Of a DNA stretch of 64,000 nt, positions 9,565-17,945 are shown one piece after another. The number at the start of each line of letters is the position of its first letter. The stretch's first letter is position 1. Under the pieces are notes generated by a model. The model was not told the origin of the DNA. It saw only the letters and a program-made list of their open reading frames with translations, and did not search any database. Location: NCBI RefSeq assembly GCF_038003045.1, contig NZ_JBBOOK010000001.1:1674001-1738000 (forward strand). The letters run 5' to 3'. The DNA comes from Sporosarcina sp. FSL W7-1349 (lineage in GTDB: Bacteria; Bacillota; Bacilli; Bacillales_A; Planococcaceae). The translations under genes and the position numbers were made by a program.

Positions 9565-10365
9565 TTAGTAAGCTTCAAACGTAATCCCATGACCTAATGA
9601 ATTTCCACCATCAATGACGATAAATTCTCCCGTCATATACTCAGCGGCTGGACTTGATAAATAAGTGACGAGCCATCCTAACTCTTCCAATTTACCGCCG
9701 CGTTTCATTGGAACAGCATCAATCATATTTTTCAGCATTGTTTCATCTGCACTTGCCATATTTTTTTGCATCGCTTCCGTCACAAAGACTCCCGGTCCAA
9801 TGGAGTTAATGCGGATATTGTGTTTCGCCCATTCTAGCGCAAGAGTACGCATCATCCCGTAAACGCCATTTCTAGCTGCAACAGAATGGGCAATTCCTGG
9901 CGCACCTCGATGTAAAAAGCTAACTAAAATATTCGTAATCGAACCGCCACTCTCTTGCTTTACCATTTGCTTTGCTACAGCTTGGGTCATATAAAATGTT
10001 CCATTTAAATTTGTGTCGATCACTGCATTCCAGCCATTCGGCGTCAGTTCCAGAGAACTCTTTGGAAATTGCCCACCTGCATTATTGACCAGAATATTTA
10101 CTTGACCGAAGGCTTCAACGGTTTGATCGACTAACTGCTGAACTTGTTCCGGTTCCCGGATATCGGTGACAACAGAAATAACCGGAAATCCTTGCTCCTT
10201 GAACTCTTTTTCAGTTTCTATTAGAACATCTTCTCTTCGTCCAGCAATCGCTAACGTCGCCCCTGCTTTTCCGAGCTCAGTTGCAATTTGTTTTCCAATC
10301 CCTGTACCGCCCCCTGTAATAATTGCGACTTGACCTTTTAATAATTCCTTGGAAAAAATGGACAT
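9565..10365 (-). CDS. Short-chain dehydrogenase/reductase
   Basis: Classical SDR of 266 residues from ATG 10365, which follows GAGGAGGAAG; an in-frame ATG 48 nt upstream would overlap the carboxyltransferase stop. The cofactor motif TGGGTGIGKQIA, the NNAGGQFP motif and the IDGGN tail are present. The usual catalytic Tyr-x-x-x-Lys segment reads HSVAARNGVYG, so the expected Tyr and Lys are both replaced. That is typical of 2,4-dienoyl-CoA reductase-like and some citronellol-type SDRs, which use other residues. It likely reduces or oxidises an acyl-CoA or alcohol/aldehyde intermediate of the pathway. Confidence 0.85.
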   Translation of the reverse strand: MSIFSKELLKGQVAIITGGGTGIGKQIATELGKAGATLAIAGRREDVLIETEKEFKEQGFPVISVVTDIREPEQVQQLVDQTVEAFGQVNILVNNAGGQFPKSSLELTPNGWNAVIDTNLNGTFYMTQAVAKQMVKQESGGSITNILVSFLHRGAPGIAHSVAARNGVYGMMRTLALEWAKHNIRINSIGPGVFVTEAMQKNMASADETMLKNMIDAVPMKRGGKLEELGWLVTYLSSPAAEYMTGEFIVIDGGNSLGHGITFEAY

Positions 10366-10378
10366 ATACTCTTCCTCC

Positions 10379-11947
10379 TCAGACAGGATGTACTGGTACT
10401 TTCTTTTCACCAAACGTTATATCTTTTGATGCGTAATAATCGAAGCGTTCAATGACTTCTTCACGCAACTGTTCATATGGAATAATTTCATCAATTATCA
10501 ACTCCGAAGCAAGTGCATATTTATCCACATCTTTGGAATATTCCGTTATTTTTAACTCCACATAAGCTGCACGTTCTTCTTCCGGTAATTCTTGAATTTT
10601 ATTATAATAAACTGCGTTTATTGCAGCCTCTGGTCCCATAATCGCTATGGAAGCGGAAGGCAGAGCAATCACCGTTTCAGGATCGAATGCAGGTCCACAC
10701 ATTGCATAGAGACCCGCACCGTAACATTTTCGAACAATCACTGAAATTTTAGGAACGGTTGCCTCACTTACTGCTGTGATCAACTTAGCACCGTGACGAA
10801 TAATCCCTTGCTTCTCCACCGCTGATCCAACCATATATCCCGGAACATCTGATAAAAATAGGAGTGGTATATTGAAAGCATTACATAATGTAATGAAACG
10901 GGCTCCTTTATCTGCAGAGTCGACGAATAGCGTCCCCCCCTTCACTTTCGGTTGATTCGCAACAATCCCGACAACTTTCCCATCAAATCTGGCAAAGCCG
11001 ACGATCAACTCCGAGGCAAATAGTTTCTTAATTTCAAAAAAGCTATCTTCGTCGACAACTCTATCAATTAGCTCATACATATCGTATGGGCGATACATAT
11101 CTTCTGGAATAATTTCTTTAAGGTAACGGCCAGTTTTCGGTGCAGCCGGTGCAATGACCTTTGGTTGCTCCTTGTAATTTCCCGGCATATAAGAAAGGTA
11201 TTGTTTGATTTTATGAATGGCATCGTCTTCATCTTTAGCTAAAATATCTCCGAGTCCACTCTTAGAACAATGTAAGCGGGCACCACCCATCTCTTCCATC
11301 GTCACCTTTTCACCAATCGCTTTTTCGACCATTCGTGTGGAGCCTAAGTAAGCACTAGCATTTTTATCGACCATGATTACGACATCTGCAAAGGCAGGTA
11401 TATATGCCGAACCCGCTGGAGACGGTCCAAAATTAATACAAATTTGAGGAACCATCCCGGACATCTTCACTTGGTTATAAAAAATCTTGCCGCTATTTCT
11501 TCTCCCAGGGAATATTTTAATTTGATCGGTTATTCGTCCTCCTGCTGAATCAATCATATACAACATGGGGATTTTCAACTTCATAGCCATTTCTTGAGCA
11601 CGCAACATTTTTTCTACTGATTTCTCTCCCCATGATCCGGCTTTGACTGTTGGATCTGAAGCGAAGAATGAAACACGCTGACCGTTGATCTTTCCTAGCC
11701 CTGAAATCATTGCATCCGCGGCTAAATCCGATCGTAGCGCTTCAGCGAATAGTCCGTCTTCTTTCAAGGAATTTGGATCGAATAATCGTTCCAAGCGTTC
11801 CCTGACTGGAAGTTTGTTTTGTTCAAGCACTCGTTGCCGGTACTTTTCCGCTCCACCTTGCTCAATTCGTTTCCTTTCTTGTAGAAGCACATCTTCCTTC
11901 TCCTGATTTGAAACAATTTTTCGATGTTCAGGTAACTTGATCGTCAT
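10379..11947 (-). CDS. Acyl-CoA carboxylase carboxyltransferase (beta) subunit
   Basis: Carboxyltransferase subunit of a biotin-dependent acyl-CoA carboxylase (methylcrotonyl-, geranyl- or propionyl-CoA type), 522 residues. It carries the two crotonase-like halves: N-terminal MIDSAGGRITDQIKIFPG and GPSPAGSAYIPAF, C-terminal FLSDVPGYMVGSAVEKQGII and KCYGAGLYAMCG. The start ATG follows GGGGAGG. Adjacent to a free-standing biotin carrier gene, from which it would receive the carboxyl group. In leucine or terpene degradation this enzyme carboxylates the enoyl-CoA made by the dehydrogenase. The partner biotin carboxylase is not encoded in this window. Confidence 0.92.
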   Translation of the reverse strand: MTIKLPEHRKIVSNQEKEDVLLQERKRIEQGGAEKYRQRVLEQNKLPVRERLERLFDPNSLKEDGLFAEALRSDLAADAMISGLGKINGQRVSFFASDPTVKAGSWGEKSVEKMLRAQEMAMKLKIPMLYMIDSAGGRITDQIKIFPGRRNSGKIFYNQVKMSGMVPQICINFGPSPAGSAYIPAFADVVIMVDKNASAYLGSTRMVEKAIGEKVTMEEMGGARLHCSKSGLGDILAKDEDDAIHKIKQYLSYMPGNYKEQPKVIAPAAPKTGRYLKEIIPEDMYRPYDMYELIDRVVDEDSFFEIKKLFASELIVGFARFDGKVVGIVANQPKVKGGTLFVDSADKGARFITLCNAFNIPLLFLSDVPGYMVGSAVEKQGIIRHGAKLITAVSEATVPKISVIVRKCYGAGLYAMCGPAFDPETVIALPSASIAIMGPEAAINAVYYNKIQELPEEERAAYVELKITEYSKDVDKYALASELIIDEIIPYEQLREEVIERFDYYASKDITFGEKKVPVHPV

Positions 11948-11972
11948 TGCAATACCTCCCCTTGAAATCGTG

Positions 11973-12188
11973 TTAAGCTTTCAGTTCCAAAATAACTTCA
12001 TCTTCTTGAACAAAATCGCCTTCTGCCTTATTCACCTTGGCAACCGTTCCTTCTATGGAGGAAGTGATCGGTATTTCCATTTTCATGGACTCTAAAATAG
12101 CCACTTCTTGGTCTGCTGTAATTCTATCCCCTTCTTTCACTAACAACTTCCACAGACTTCCGCTCATTTCCGATTTAACAAACATCAT
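11973..12188 (-). CDS. Free-standing biotin carboxyl carrier protein
   Basis: 71-residue biotinyl domain protein with the biotinylation motif ESMKMEIP and the usual half-repeats around it (VKEGDRITADQEVAIL / NKAEGDFVQEDEVILEL). Start is the ATG pair at 12188, preceded by GGAGGTG. It is first in the operon, about 45 nt downstream of the predicted sigma-54 start site. Free-standing BCCPs of this length occur with Bacillus yngH/yngXHB-like and Atu-like carboxylases. It would be loaded by a biotin protein ligase and shuttle between a biotin carboxylase encoded elsewhere and the carboxyltransferase next door. Confidence 0.9.
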   Translation of the reverse strand: MMFVKSEMSGSLWKLLVKEGDRITADQEVAILESMKMEIPITSSIEGTVAKVNKAEGDFVQEDEVILELKA

Positions 12189-12243
12189 CTTGCACCTCCA
12201 AATGTAAATAGCAATTATGATTTGCCCCTTCACTATTAGTTAT

Positions 12244-12259
12244 TGCAATTATCATGCCA
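12244..12259 (-). promoter_or_regulatory. Sigma-54 (-24/-12) promoter of the catabolic operon
   Basis: On the minus strand the sequence is TGGCAT-N5-TTGCA. It matches the sigma-54 consensus TGGCAC-N5-TTGCW at every position except the last base of the -24 block. The GG and GC doublets have the required spacing. Predicted transcription start is near 12233, giving a roughly 45-nt leader before the biotin carrier gene. The adjacent sigma-54 activator gene makes the assignment strong. Confidence 0.87.
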
Positions 12260-12319
12260 AACTTGAAAACGACGATAACTAACCATTCCAGTTAAAGAAA
12301 AATCTTTTTAGGTGTAACA

Positions 12320-12403
12320 TGTGCAAATCCCGCACAGTACAGTTGTATCGTTTTTGCACAGATTATGGCACATAAAATTGACCGAACCTTTAGATTTTTG
12401 CAC
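12320..12403. promoter_or_regulatory. Candidate activator binding sites upstream of the sigma-54 promoter
   Basis: Three related words occur 60-160 bp upstream of the -24 element: TGTGC-N7-GCACA (12320-12336, an inverted repeat), TTTTTGCAC at 12351-12359 and TTTTTGCAC at 12395-12403. The last two are exactly 44 bp apart, about four helical turns. This is the distance and phasing expected for enhancer-like sites of an AAA+ activator. Assignment is inference. Confidence 0.45.
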
Positions 12404-12417
12404 TAAAATGGTACAAT
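12389..12417 (+). promoter_or_regulatory. Candidate sigma-A promoter for the activator gene
   Basis: TTTAGA (12389-12394), a 17-nt spacer and TACAAT (12412-12417) face the regulator gene that starts at 12524. It overlaps the third TTTTTGCAC word, which would allow autoregulation. The -35 is a 4/6 match, so confidence is moderate. Confidence 0.4.
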
Positions 12418-12523
12418 ACATGTATATCAGTTGTGATAGGAAATTCATGAGGTAAGTCTATTATTGATATGAATAGATACTCCAACAAACTTTGACGTTT
12501 TGAATCGATAGGGGGAAATATAA

Positions 12524-14629
12524 TTGCAATTAAGTATCAGTGATTACTGTGCTAAAAATGTCATCACCCTGAAACCTACGAGTCAAATTGCAGATGTCAT
12601 ACAAGTTTTATTACATAAACGTACGGATGTAACATGTGTTGTCGATGAAGATGAAAAGTTGATTGGTATTGTTAGTAAATATTCCTTGTTCCGTGAAATG
12701 CTTAAAGGAACGGATATCCGCTTACCGATTTCTTCTATTATTACGCACGATGTCGTTACGCTAAATCGCAATGATAATTTTGATATTGCTCGGAACACCT
12801 TACTTCAACACAAAGTTGCTCATGGAATTGTCATCGACGAACATCGTCGAGTACATGGGATTGTCACAAAATCCGATATTATAACTGGCTTCTTACATGA
12901 AAAAGAATTGCTCGTAAACCAATTAAGTGCTTTGATTGAGAACCTGGAAGACGCAGTCATTTCAATAAATACAGAACAACAGATTTTAACTTTCAATAAA
13001 AAATCGGAAAAAATGTTTAACATGAAAAAAGAGGAAGTCCAATATCAGCCCATTCAAAATCTATTTCCACAATTACTGGACCATTTCAACGAAACACTGC
13101 AACAACATTCTCCTAGTAAGCCTCAACAGGTTGAAATTGGGGAACATATATTAATAGCCTCCTTTATTCCCATCCAATTTCAACACACAATAAGTGGCGC
13201 AATGGTTGTTCTACAAGACATAACGAAATTAGAAACAATCGCAACAGAACTCGAGTCTACAAAACGGCTTCAACATACTTTGCACCACGCACTGGCTAAG
13301 AATTTTGATGCCATTATCATTACAGACGCAGAAGGAATCATTACCGTTGTGAATGATGCGTTTTATGATCTTTTTAAAATAACTGAAGCTGAAACACTCA
13401 ACCAGCATTGGACAACCGTGATCCCTGAAATTACGTTCGAACAAGTGTTGGCTGGTAATCGAGTGGAGGGAGATGTTCGAACCATATTAAAAAATCCATG
13501 TTTCATTTCCCAAGACCCCATTATGCAAGATGATCGCTTATTAGGAACTATTACAAAAGTGATCTTTCGAAATATAGATGAATGGAAGGATGTATTTCTG
13601 CGTCTCGAACATTTACACAATGAGCTGAATTTCTATAAAGGCGAACTACAGCGCATCACTAAACAAGATTCCGCCTTCGAACGAATCATTGGTTACAATA
13701 CTAAAATGGTTAAAATTAAAAATGAAGCGTTGTTAGCCGCAGGAGGAAGTTCCACTATTTTAATAACGGGAGAAAGTGGAACCGGAAAGGAATTATTTGC
13801 GGAGGCAATCCATGAGGAATCCAGACGAACCGGTCGGTTTATCGAAGTGAATTGTGCAGCAATCCCAGCAGACCTGATGGAATCTGAATTTTTCGGGTAC
13901 ACAGAAGGCGCATTTACTGGTGCAAAAAAAGGAGGAAAACCTGGCAAATTCGAATTAGCCCATCAAGGAACATTATTTCTTGATGAGATTGGCGATATGC
14001 CACTCCCGCTTCAAGCTAAATTACTGAGAGTATTACAAGAACAAACATTCGAACGAATTGGGGATACAGTCGTCCGTGATGCGGATGTCCGTATTATTGC
14101 TGCAACGAATAAAGATTTGAAGAAGATGGTGAGGGAAGGAACATTTCGTGAAGATTTATACTATCGTATCGATGTTGTCAATATTCATATCCCACCAGTA
14201 AGGGAAAGGATCGATGATCTGACGTTCCTATGTGACTATCTAATCAAAAAATTAAATGAAAAAATGGAGAAAAACGTGATGGGCCTCACAAGTGCAGCAG
14301 TTTCCATCTTACAGAATTATGACTGGCCAGGAAATGTAAGGCAATTAGAAAATATACTGGAACGCGCGTACAACCTTGGAATTACTAAATGGATCGAGCC
14401 CGTTCATTTACCCGATTCACTCATCCCTCTCCCAATCGTCCAGAGTACACGCTTGATGAGTCAACCGGAAAAAAACCATGATAGCTGGACACTTGAAACA
14501 ACTGAAAAACAATCCATCGTACAAGCCCTTGCCAAGGCAAACAACAATCGCTCTCAAGCCGCGCTTATACTTGGGATTGGTCGATCGACTCTTTATTCGA
14601 AAATGCGAAAGTATGGGTTACATAAGTAA
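12524..14629 (+). CDS. Sigma-54-dependent activator, CBS-PAS-AAA+-Fis
   Basis: 701-residue enhancer-binding protein starting with TTG after GGGGGAAA. A CBS pair occupies about residues 1-125, then PAS-like domains (about 130-360), a sigma-54 AAA+ module (about 390-620) and a Fis-type HTH at the end (NRSQAALILGIGRSTLYSKM). Walker A GESGTGKE, the sigma-54 contact motif GAFTGA, and Walker B LFLDEIGD are intact, so it should remodel sigma-54 RNA polymerase. CBS and PAS domains suggest sensing of an adenylyl or acyl-CoA related ligand. It is divergent from the catabolic operon and beside its -24/-12 promoter, the same arrangement as BkdR or AcoR in Bacillus. Confidence 0.93.
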   Translation: MQLSISDYCAKNVITLKPTSQIADVIQVLLHKRTDVTCVVDEDEKLIGIVSKYSLFREMLKGTDIRLPISSIITHDVVTLNRNDNFDIARNTLLQHKVAHGIVIDEHRRVHGIVTKSDIITGFLHEKELLVNQLSALIENLEDAVISINTEQQILTFNKKSEKMFNMKKEEVQYQPIQNLFPQLLDHFNETLQQHSPSKPQQVEIGEHILIASFIPIQFQHTISGAMVVLQDITKLETIATELESTKRLQHTLHHALAKNFDAIIITDAEGIITVVNDAFYDLFKITEAETLNQHWTTVIPEITFEQVLAGNRVEGDVRTILKNPCFISQDPIMQDDRLLGTITKVIFRNIDEWKDVFLRLEHLHNELNFYKGELQRITKQDSAFERIIGYNTKMVKIKNEALLAAGGSSTILITGESGTGKELFAEAIHEESRRTGRFIEVNCAAIPADLMESEFFGYTEGAFTGAKKGGKPGKFELAHQGTLFLDEIGDMPLPLQAKLLRVLQEQTFERIGDTVVRDADVRIIAATNKDLKKMVREGTFREDLYYRIDVVNIHIPPVRERIDDLTFLCDYLIKKLNEKMEKNVMGLTSAAVSILQNYDWPGNVRQLENILERAYNLGITKWIEPVHLPDSLIPLPIVQSTRLMSQPEKNHDSWTLETTEKQSIVQALAKANNNRSQAALILGIGRSTLYSKMRKYGLHK

Positions 14630-14743
14630 TTGATAATCCATATATTTAAAATACAGAAATACATCGGTACTTCCCCTCAAAACATGTTGAAAACTATATT
14701 AAATTTCGCTGGCTCTTCCTAGCCAATAGATCATCACAACAAA

Positions 14744-14783
14744 AGAGCGAATTGACCATATATCAATATGATCAACTCGCTCT
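14744..14783. terminator. Bidirectional terminator after the activator gene
   Basis: A near-perfect hairpin: AGAGCGAATTGACCAT pairs with ATGATCAACTCGCTCT through two G-U type pairs. T-rich sequence lies on both sides, better on the minus side. It separates the activator gene from the fabG remnant. Confidence 0.7.
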
Positions 14784-14805
14784 ATTTCCTTCAGACAAAA
14801 TGTAA

Positions 14806-15093
14806 TTAGATAACCAAGCCACCATCAATACTCAAGATAGCCCCTGTAATAAAACGCGCCTCATCAGACGCCAGAAATGCGTAGCCATTCGCCACATCCT
14901 CTACAGTACCAAAGTCATTTAATGGGGATTTGTTCATCATAGTCTCTTGAACTTTTTGAGGCAGAGAATCCGTCATTTCTGTCTTGATAAATCCAGGTGC
15001 TACAGCATTTACACGTATGCCGTATTTACCAAGCTCTTTAGCCCATGTTTTGGTCATTCCGATTACGCTTCCCCTTCTGATGACCATGCACAA
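14806..15093 (-). pseudogene. Truncated 3-oxoacyl-ACP reductase (FabG-like SDR) remnant
   Basis: Only the C-terminal ~85 residues of an SDR remain: VIGMTKTWAKELGKYGIRVN, APGFIKTEMTDSLP, and the end ITGAILSIDGGLVI. The N-terminal Rossmann half and the Tyr-x-x-x-Lys site are missing. The frame upstream of GSVIGMTK is unrelated sequence ending at a transcription terminator (15100-15133), so no promoter or ribosome binding site serves it. A deletion joined this gene fragment to the end of the AbrB-type gene's transcription unit. Confidence 0.75.
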
Positions 15094-15099
15094 AAAGAT

Positions 15100-15133
15100 G
15101 AAATAGCCGGCTTTCGAGATTGCCGGCTATTTC
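15100..15133 (-). terminator. Terminator of the AbrB-type gene
   Basis: A perfect 12-bp stem, GAAATAGCCGGC with its complement, around a 10-nt loop. On the minus strand it is followed by ATCTTTTTG. It lies 60 nt after the stop of the membrane protein gene. Confidence 0.8.
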
Positions 15134-15193
15134 AAGATTCCCATCGAACTAGGTTATTTTTTGTTTCATATAACTCGCTCCGTCCTTCTATCC

Positions 15194-16231
15194 TCAAACC
15201 TCATTACTCGTTTTTATTTTCAAAAACTTCAATAAAAAAGATAACAGTAAGAACAGGGTGATGACCCGGATAATGTGCAAGCTCGCTACAATCGTCGGAT
15301 TAACCTCCAAGGCAACAGCGGTAACCGTCATTTCCGCAGCTCCGGCAGGTACCGTGCTGATCAAACTCGTTGCATAAGGAAGACCCGTAATTAGCATAAA
15401 AATGAAGGAGGTTCCTAACGTGATACAAAAAAGGGTTGAAATGATTAGTACTGTGGTGGGACCTACTTTCCACACGCTTTTAAGGACCTCCCGATCAAAT
15501 CGAATCCCTACAAAAGCACCGATCAATGCTTGGCCTATTCCCGAGGTCGTTCGTGGCACTGGCTCGATCTCCATGAATAATGTCGTCAATAGAAAACCCG
15601 TTACGATAGAGAAGATTAAAGTACCGCCTGGAAACTTTAATTTTTTATCAAGAAAAAGGGTGATCAAGATGACAATGAGAAAGAACAAGATTTGCGAAGG
15701 ACTTAGAAGAGTAATCGAGTGTTGCACGGTCGGTTCAACTGTTATGGGATGAAAATAACCTATAAGCAATGGGATGGAAATTGTAAAAAAAGTAATTCGA
15801 ATCGTATGGAACGCAGCAACCAACCGATCATCTGCGCCATATTGACCACTAATTCCGATAATTTCAGAAGCACCACCTGGAATACAGCAGAAAAAGGCCG
15901 TGTTCCGATCAATATTTGTTTTTTTATGCAAAAGAAGCCCAAGTAAATATCCAGTTGCAATCAGAACAAGGATGGTGGCCAGCAACGGGAGAAAAAGATG
16001 GGAGATTAGCTTCAAGCTATCAATATGTATTAACAGGCTAATATTGGCACCTACAAAAGCCAACACTAGTTTAAAAAGGTTTCGATGAAATTGGAAACGT
16101 GTAATGAACACGCCACAAATGATCCCGGTCAGTATCGAACCGATCAGCCATCCGGCAGGGATATTCAGCATATTAAAAAGGAAGCCTACGAATACAGCTG
16201 CAACTAAGTAAATACTTTTTTGTATGACCAT
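15194..16231 (-). CDS. AbrB-family membrane protein (putative transporter)
   Basis: 345-residue hydrophobic protein with about 10 predicted membrane segments and two homologous halves, each containing a conserved glycine-rich motif (PAGWLIGSILTGI; CIPGGASEI; TVPAGAAEMT). This is the AbrB/COG3180 membrane family often called 'ammonia monooxygenase-like', not the DNA-binding AbrB. ATG 16231 has AAAGGA 7 nt upstream; a longer start at 16270 lacks one. Substrate unknown. It is intact although flanked by pseudogenes, so it may still be expressed. Confidence 0.8.
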   Translation of the reverse strand: MVIQKSIYLVAAVFVGFLFNMLNIPAGWLIGSILTGIICGVFITRFQFHRNLFKLVLAFVGANISLLIHIDSLKLISHLFLPLLATILVLIATGYLLGLLLHKKTNIDRNTAFFCCIPGGASEIIGISGQYGADDRLVAAFHTIRITFFTISIPLLIGYFHPITVEPTVQHSITLLSPSQILFFLIVILITLFLDKKLKFPGGTLIFSIVTGFLLTTLFMEIEPVPRTTSGIGQALIGAFVGIRFDREVLKSVWKVGPTTVLIISTLFCITLGTSFIFMLITGLPYATSLISTVPAGAAEMTVTAVALEVNPTIVASLHIIRVITLFLLLSFLLKFLKIKTSNEV

Positions 16232-16306
16232 AAAAAAATCCTTTCTGTTTCTATTGCCATGCGAGGTCATACTCCGAAATTAAATATTAACTACTTATCG
16301 TTCCTG

Positions 16307-16836
16307 TTAATTATCTGTCGGAGCTCTATGATATCTTGCTTTTTCAAGGATAGCCCGTGCACTGACAGGTGGAACCGCTAAAGCATAGTTTAAATTTCCA
16401 AAAGCACAAGTCATTGAAAATTTGGCGAATAATCTCACATCGGCATTATTATTTTCTAAGATGTTTTGGTGGATCCATTGGTCATGGAACAAAGCTTTGC
16501 CAATTTCCAAAGCTGGGATACTTCAGAAATCACAAGGGTATTAATCAGAACGGTTTATTTTTTCGTCCGGCTAGTTCATTGAGAATGTTTGCGGTAGTCG
16601 GACCTGTTGCTTAAATCGTTGCAATCAATGCAATATGCAGACCTTGAGCAATCACGATTTCTAACCTGCTCACATTAGAGCCTAAGATAGGAACAGGAAC
16701 TCCCGTTTCAACTGCTCTTATAAATCAAGCCTTCATACATGAAATTGACAAGCGCAATCTTTTGAACGAAAGCATAGAGATTCGATTGAACGGAATTCAT
16801 TGTAGCATAAATGCGCCCAATTCTTAACTTTTTCAT
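16307..16836 (-). pseudogene. Degenerate Asp/Glu/hydantoin racemase family gene
   Basis: Pieces in several frames align in order with an Asp/Glu racemase-family protein. The N-terminus is KKLRIGRIYATMNSVQSN and VNFMYEGLI. A middle part reads AVETGVPVPILGSNVSRLEI, then IALIAT and ATGPTTANILNELAG. The C-terminus is DVRLFAKFSMTCAFGNLNYA followed by VPPVSARAILEKARYHRAP. Frameshifts, stops and an apparent internal deletion of about 50 codons after EGLI separate them. The family normally has about 210-230 residues; only about 175 codons remain. Non-functional. Confidence 0.72.
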
Positions 16837-17166
16837 TACATATTTCTCAGCACCGGTAACTATAATAAGCCCAGCCGATAATTTAAATTAAAATTTCGCA
16901 TCGTTTTCCATTAATTAAGTCAATGCTGCCGCAAGGGACCAAACCATCCCTTCCATCTCGGCATCCATGAAAATAGACAACAAAAAAGACCCTTAGCCAT
17001 CTGGCCTGTTAAGAGTCTTAATTCAAAGAAGATTATTGTTCCGACAACCATTGGGTGCGGTAGCTACATTGCAATACAGTCGTTTTGCGTTTGCCATGCG
17101 TAACGATCAAGTCATATAAAACCGCAACAAAAATTGAAAAGTTGTTCCCTTTTATTATCAAACACA
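16837..17166. other. Gene-free stretch with decayed sequence and one repeat copy
   Basis: No intact gene is visible. Minus-strand scraps such as MDAEMEGMVWSLAAALT look like former coding sequence but cannot be assigned. The hairpin pair at 16986-17047 is described separately. Confidence 0.5.
16986..17047 (-). ncRNA. Paired hairpin element, copy 1 (terminator-like)
   Basis: On the minus strand a small hairpin with loop TCCG/CGGA (TTGTTCCGACAA on plus, 17036-17047) precedes a longer hairpin (AAGAC-CTTA paired to TAAG-GTCTT, 16986-17019) followed by TTTTTTG. The same two-hairpin arrangement with shared loop bases occurs at 30297-30359. It lies about 120 nt downstream of the TSUP gene and may end its transcript. 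Confidence 0.45.
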
Positions 17167-17937
17167 TTACCTGACTAATTGGATAATATCTATTACGACC
17201 ATTGCTATAATCGAAAGCAGAATGCCCCCCAGACCATAACGCAGTATACGCTCAGGGAAGAATTTGCCTAAACTAGGCCCAATATAACCCCCAACCATCC
17301 CACCAATAGCAACAATTAGGGCGATTTTCCAGTACATCATGCCTGCGACAGATTTTCCGATAATCCCGAAAAGAGCAATCATAGCTCCAGAAAGTGTGGT
17401 AGTTCCGATTGCTTTGCGAATTGGAAAATGCAACACATAGACTAGGTATGGCATAAACAGAACCATACCTCCAATTCCAATAATGCCTGTAGTGATACCT
17501 AAGAAAAAGATAAGAATAATTCCTATTACTAAAAGTATTGTCTCCGGTTTCTCAACCTTATTTTCTTTAATGGGAATTAAATTAAAGACGAACGACAAAA
17601 CAGCAATAATACCAAAAAGGATCAAAACAAATAAATGGTTTACATATTGCGCAATGTAACTTCCAGAGATAAATGACCCGAACGAACCACTAGCTGCGAG
17701 TATTAGAGCATAACGATACGGTATGAGTTTTGCCTGATGATACCGGATCGAAGCCGTTGCTGTAGAAAAAAGAGTAAGTGCAAGCGTTGCGGATGTGATC
17801 GTTTGAATAGTAAATTGCGTCCCGGTAAGTAAGGGATATAAATATAACAGCAAAGGCGTCATCATCATGGAACTACCTGCCCCAACTATACTAGCAATCA
17901 TTCCACATAAGACTCCAAAAACAACTAAAATTATCAT
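17167..17937 (-). CDS. TSUP/TauE-SafE family membrane exporter
   Basis: 256-residue polytopic protein with about 8 membrane segments in two repeats, the TSUP (TauE/SafE, formerly DUF81) architecture. Conserved glycine patches include CGMIASIVGAGSSMMMTPLL near the N-terminus and GIIGIGGMVLFMPYL in the second repeat. Family members export sulfite, sulfonates or organic acids; the exact substrate cannot be inferred. ATG with AAGGGAG upstream. The ribosome binding site is part of a long inverted repeat (17946-18006), suggesting translational control. Monocistronic by position. Confidence 0.87.
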   Translation of the reverse strand: MIILVVFGVLCGMIASIVGAGSSMMMTPLLLYLYPLLTGTQFTIQTITSATLALTLFSTATASIRYHQAKLIPYRYALILAASGSFGSFISGSYIAQYVNHLFVLILFGIIAVLSFVFNLIPIKENKVEKPETILLVIGIILIFFLGITTGIIGIGGMVLFMPYLVYVLHFPIRKAIGTTTLSGAMIALFGIIGKSVAGMMYWKIALIVAIGGMVGGYIGPSLGKFFPERILRYGLGGILLSIIAMVVIDIIQLVR

Positions 17938-17945
17938 AAAAATCT

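Noticed and set aside
12320..12336. Second sigma-54 promoter facing minus at TGTGC..GCACA
   Set aside because: The -24 GG doublet is missing at the required spacing; better read as an operator.
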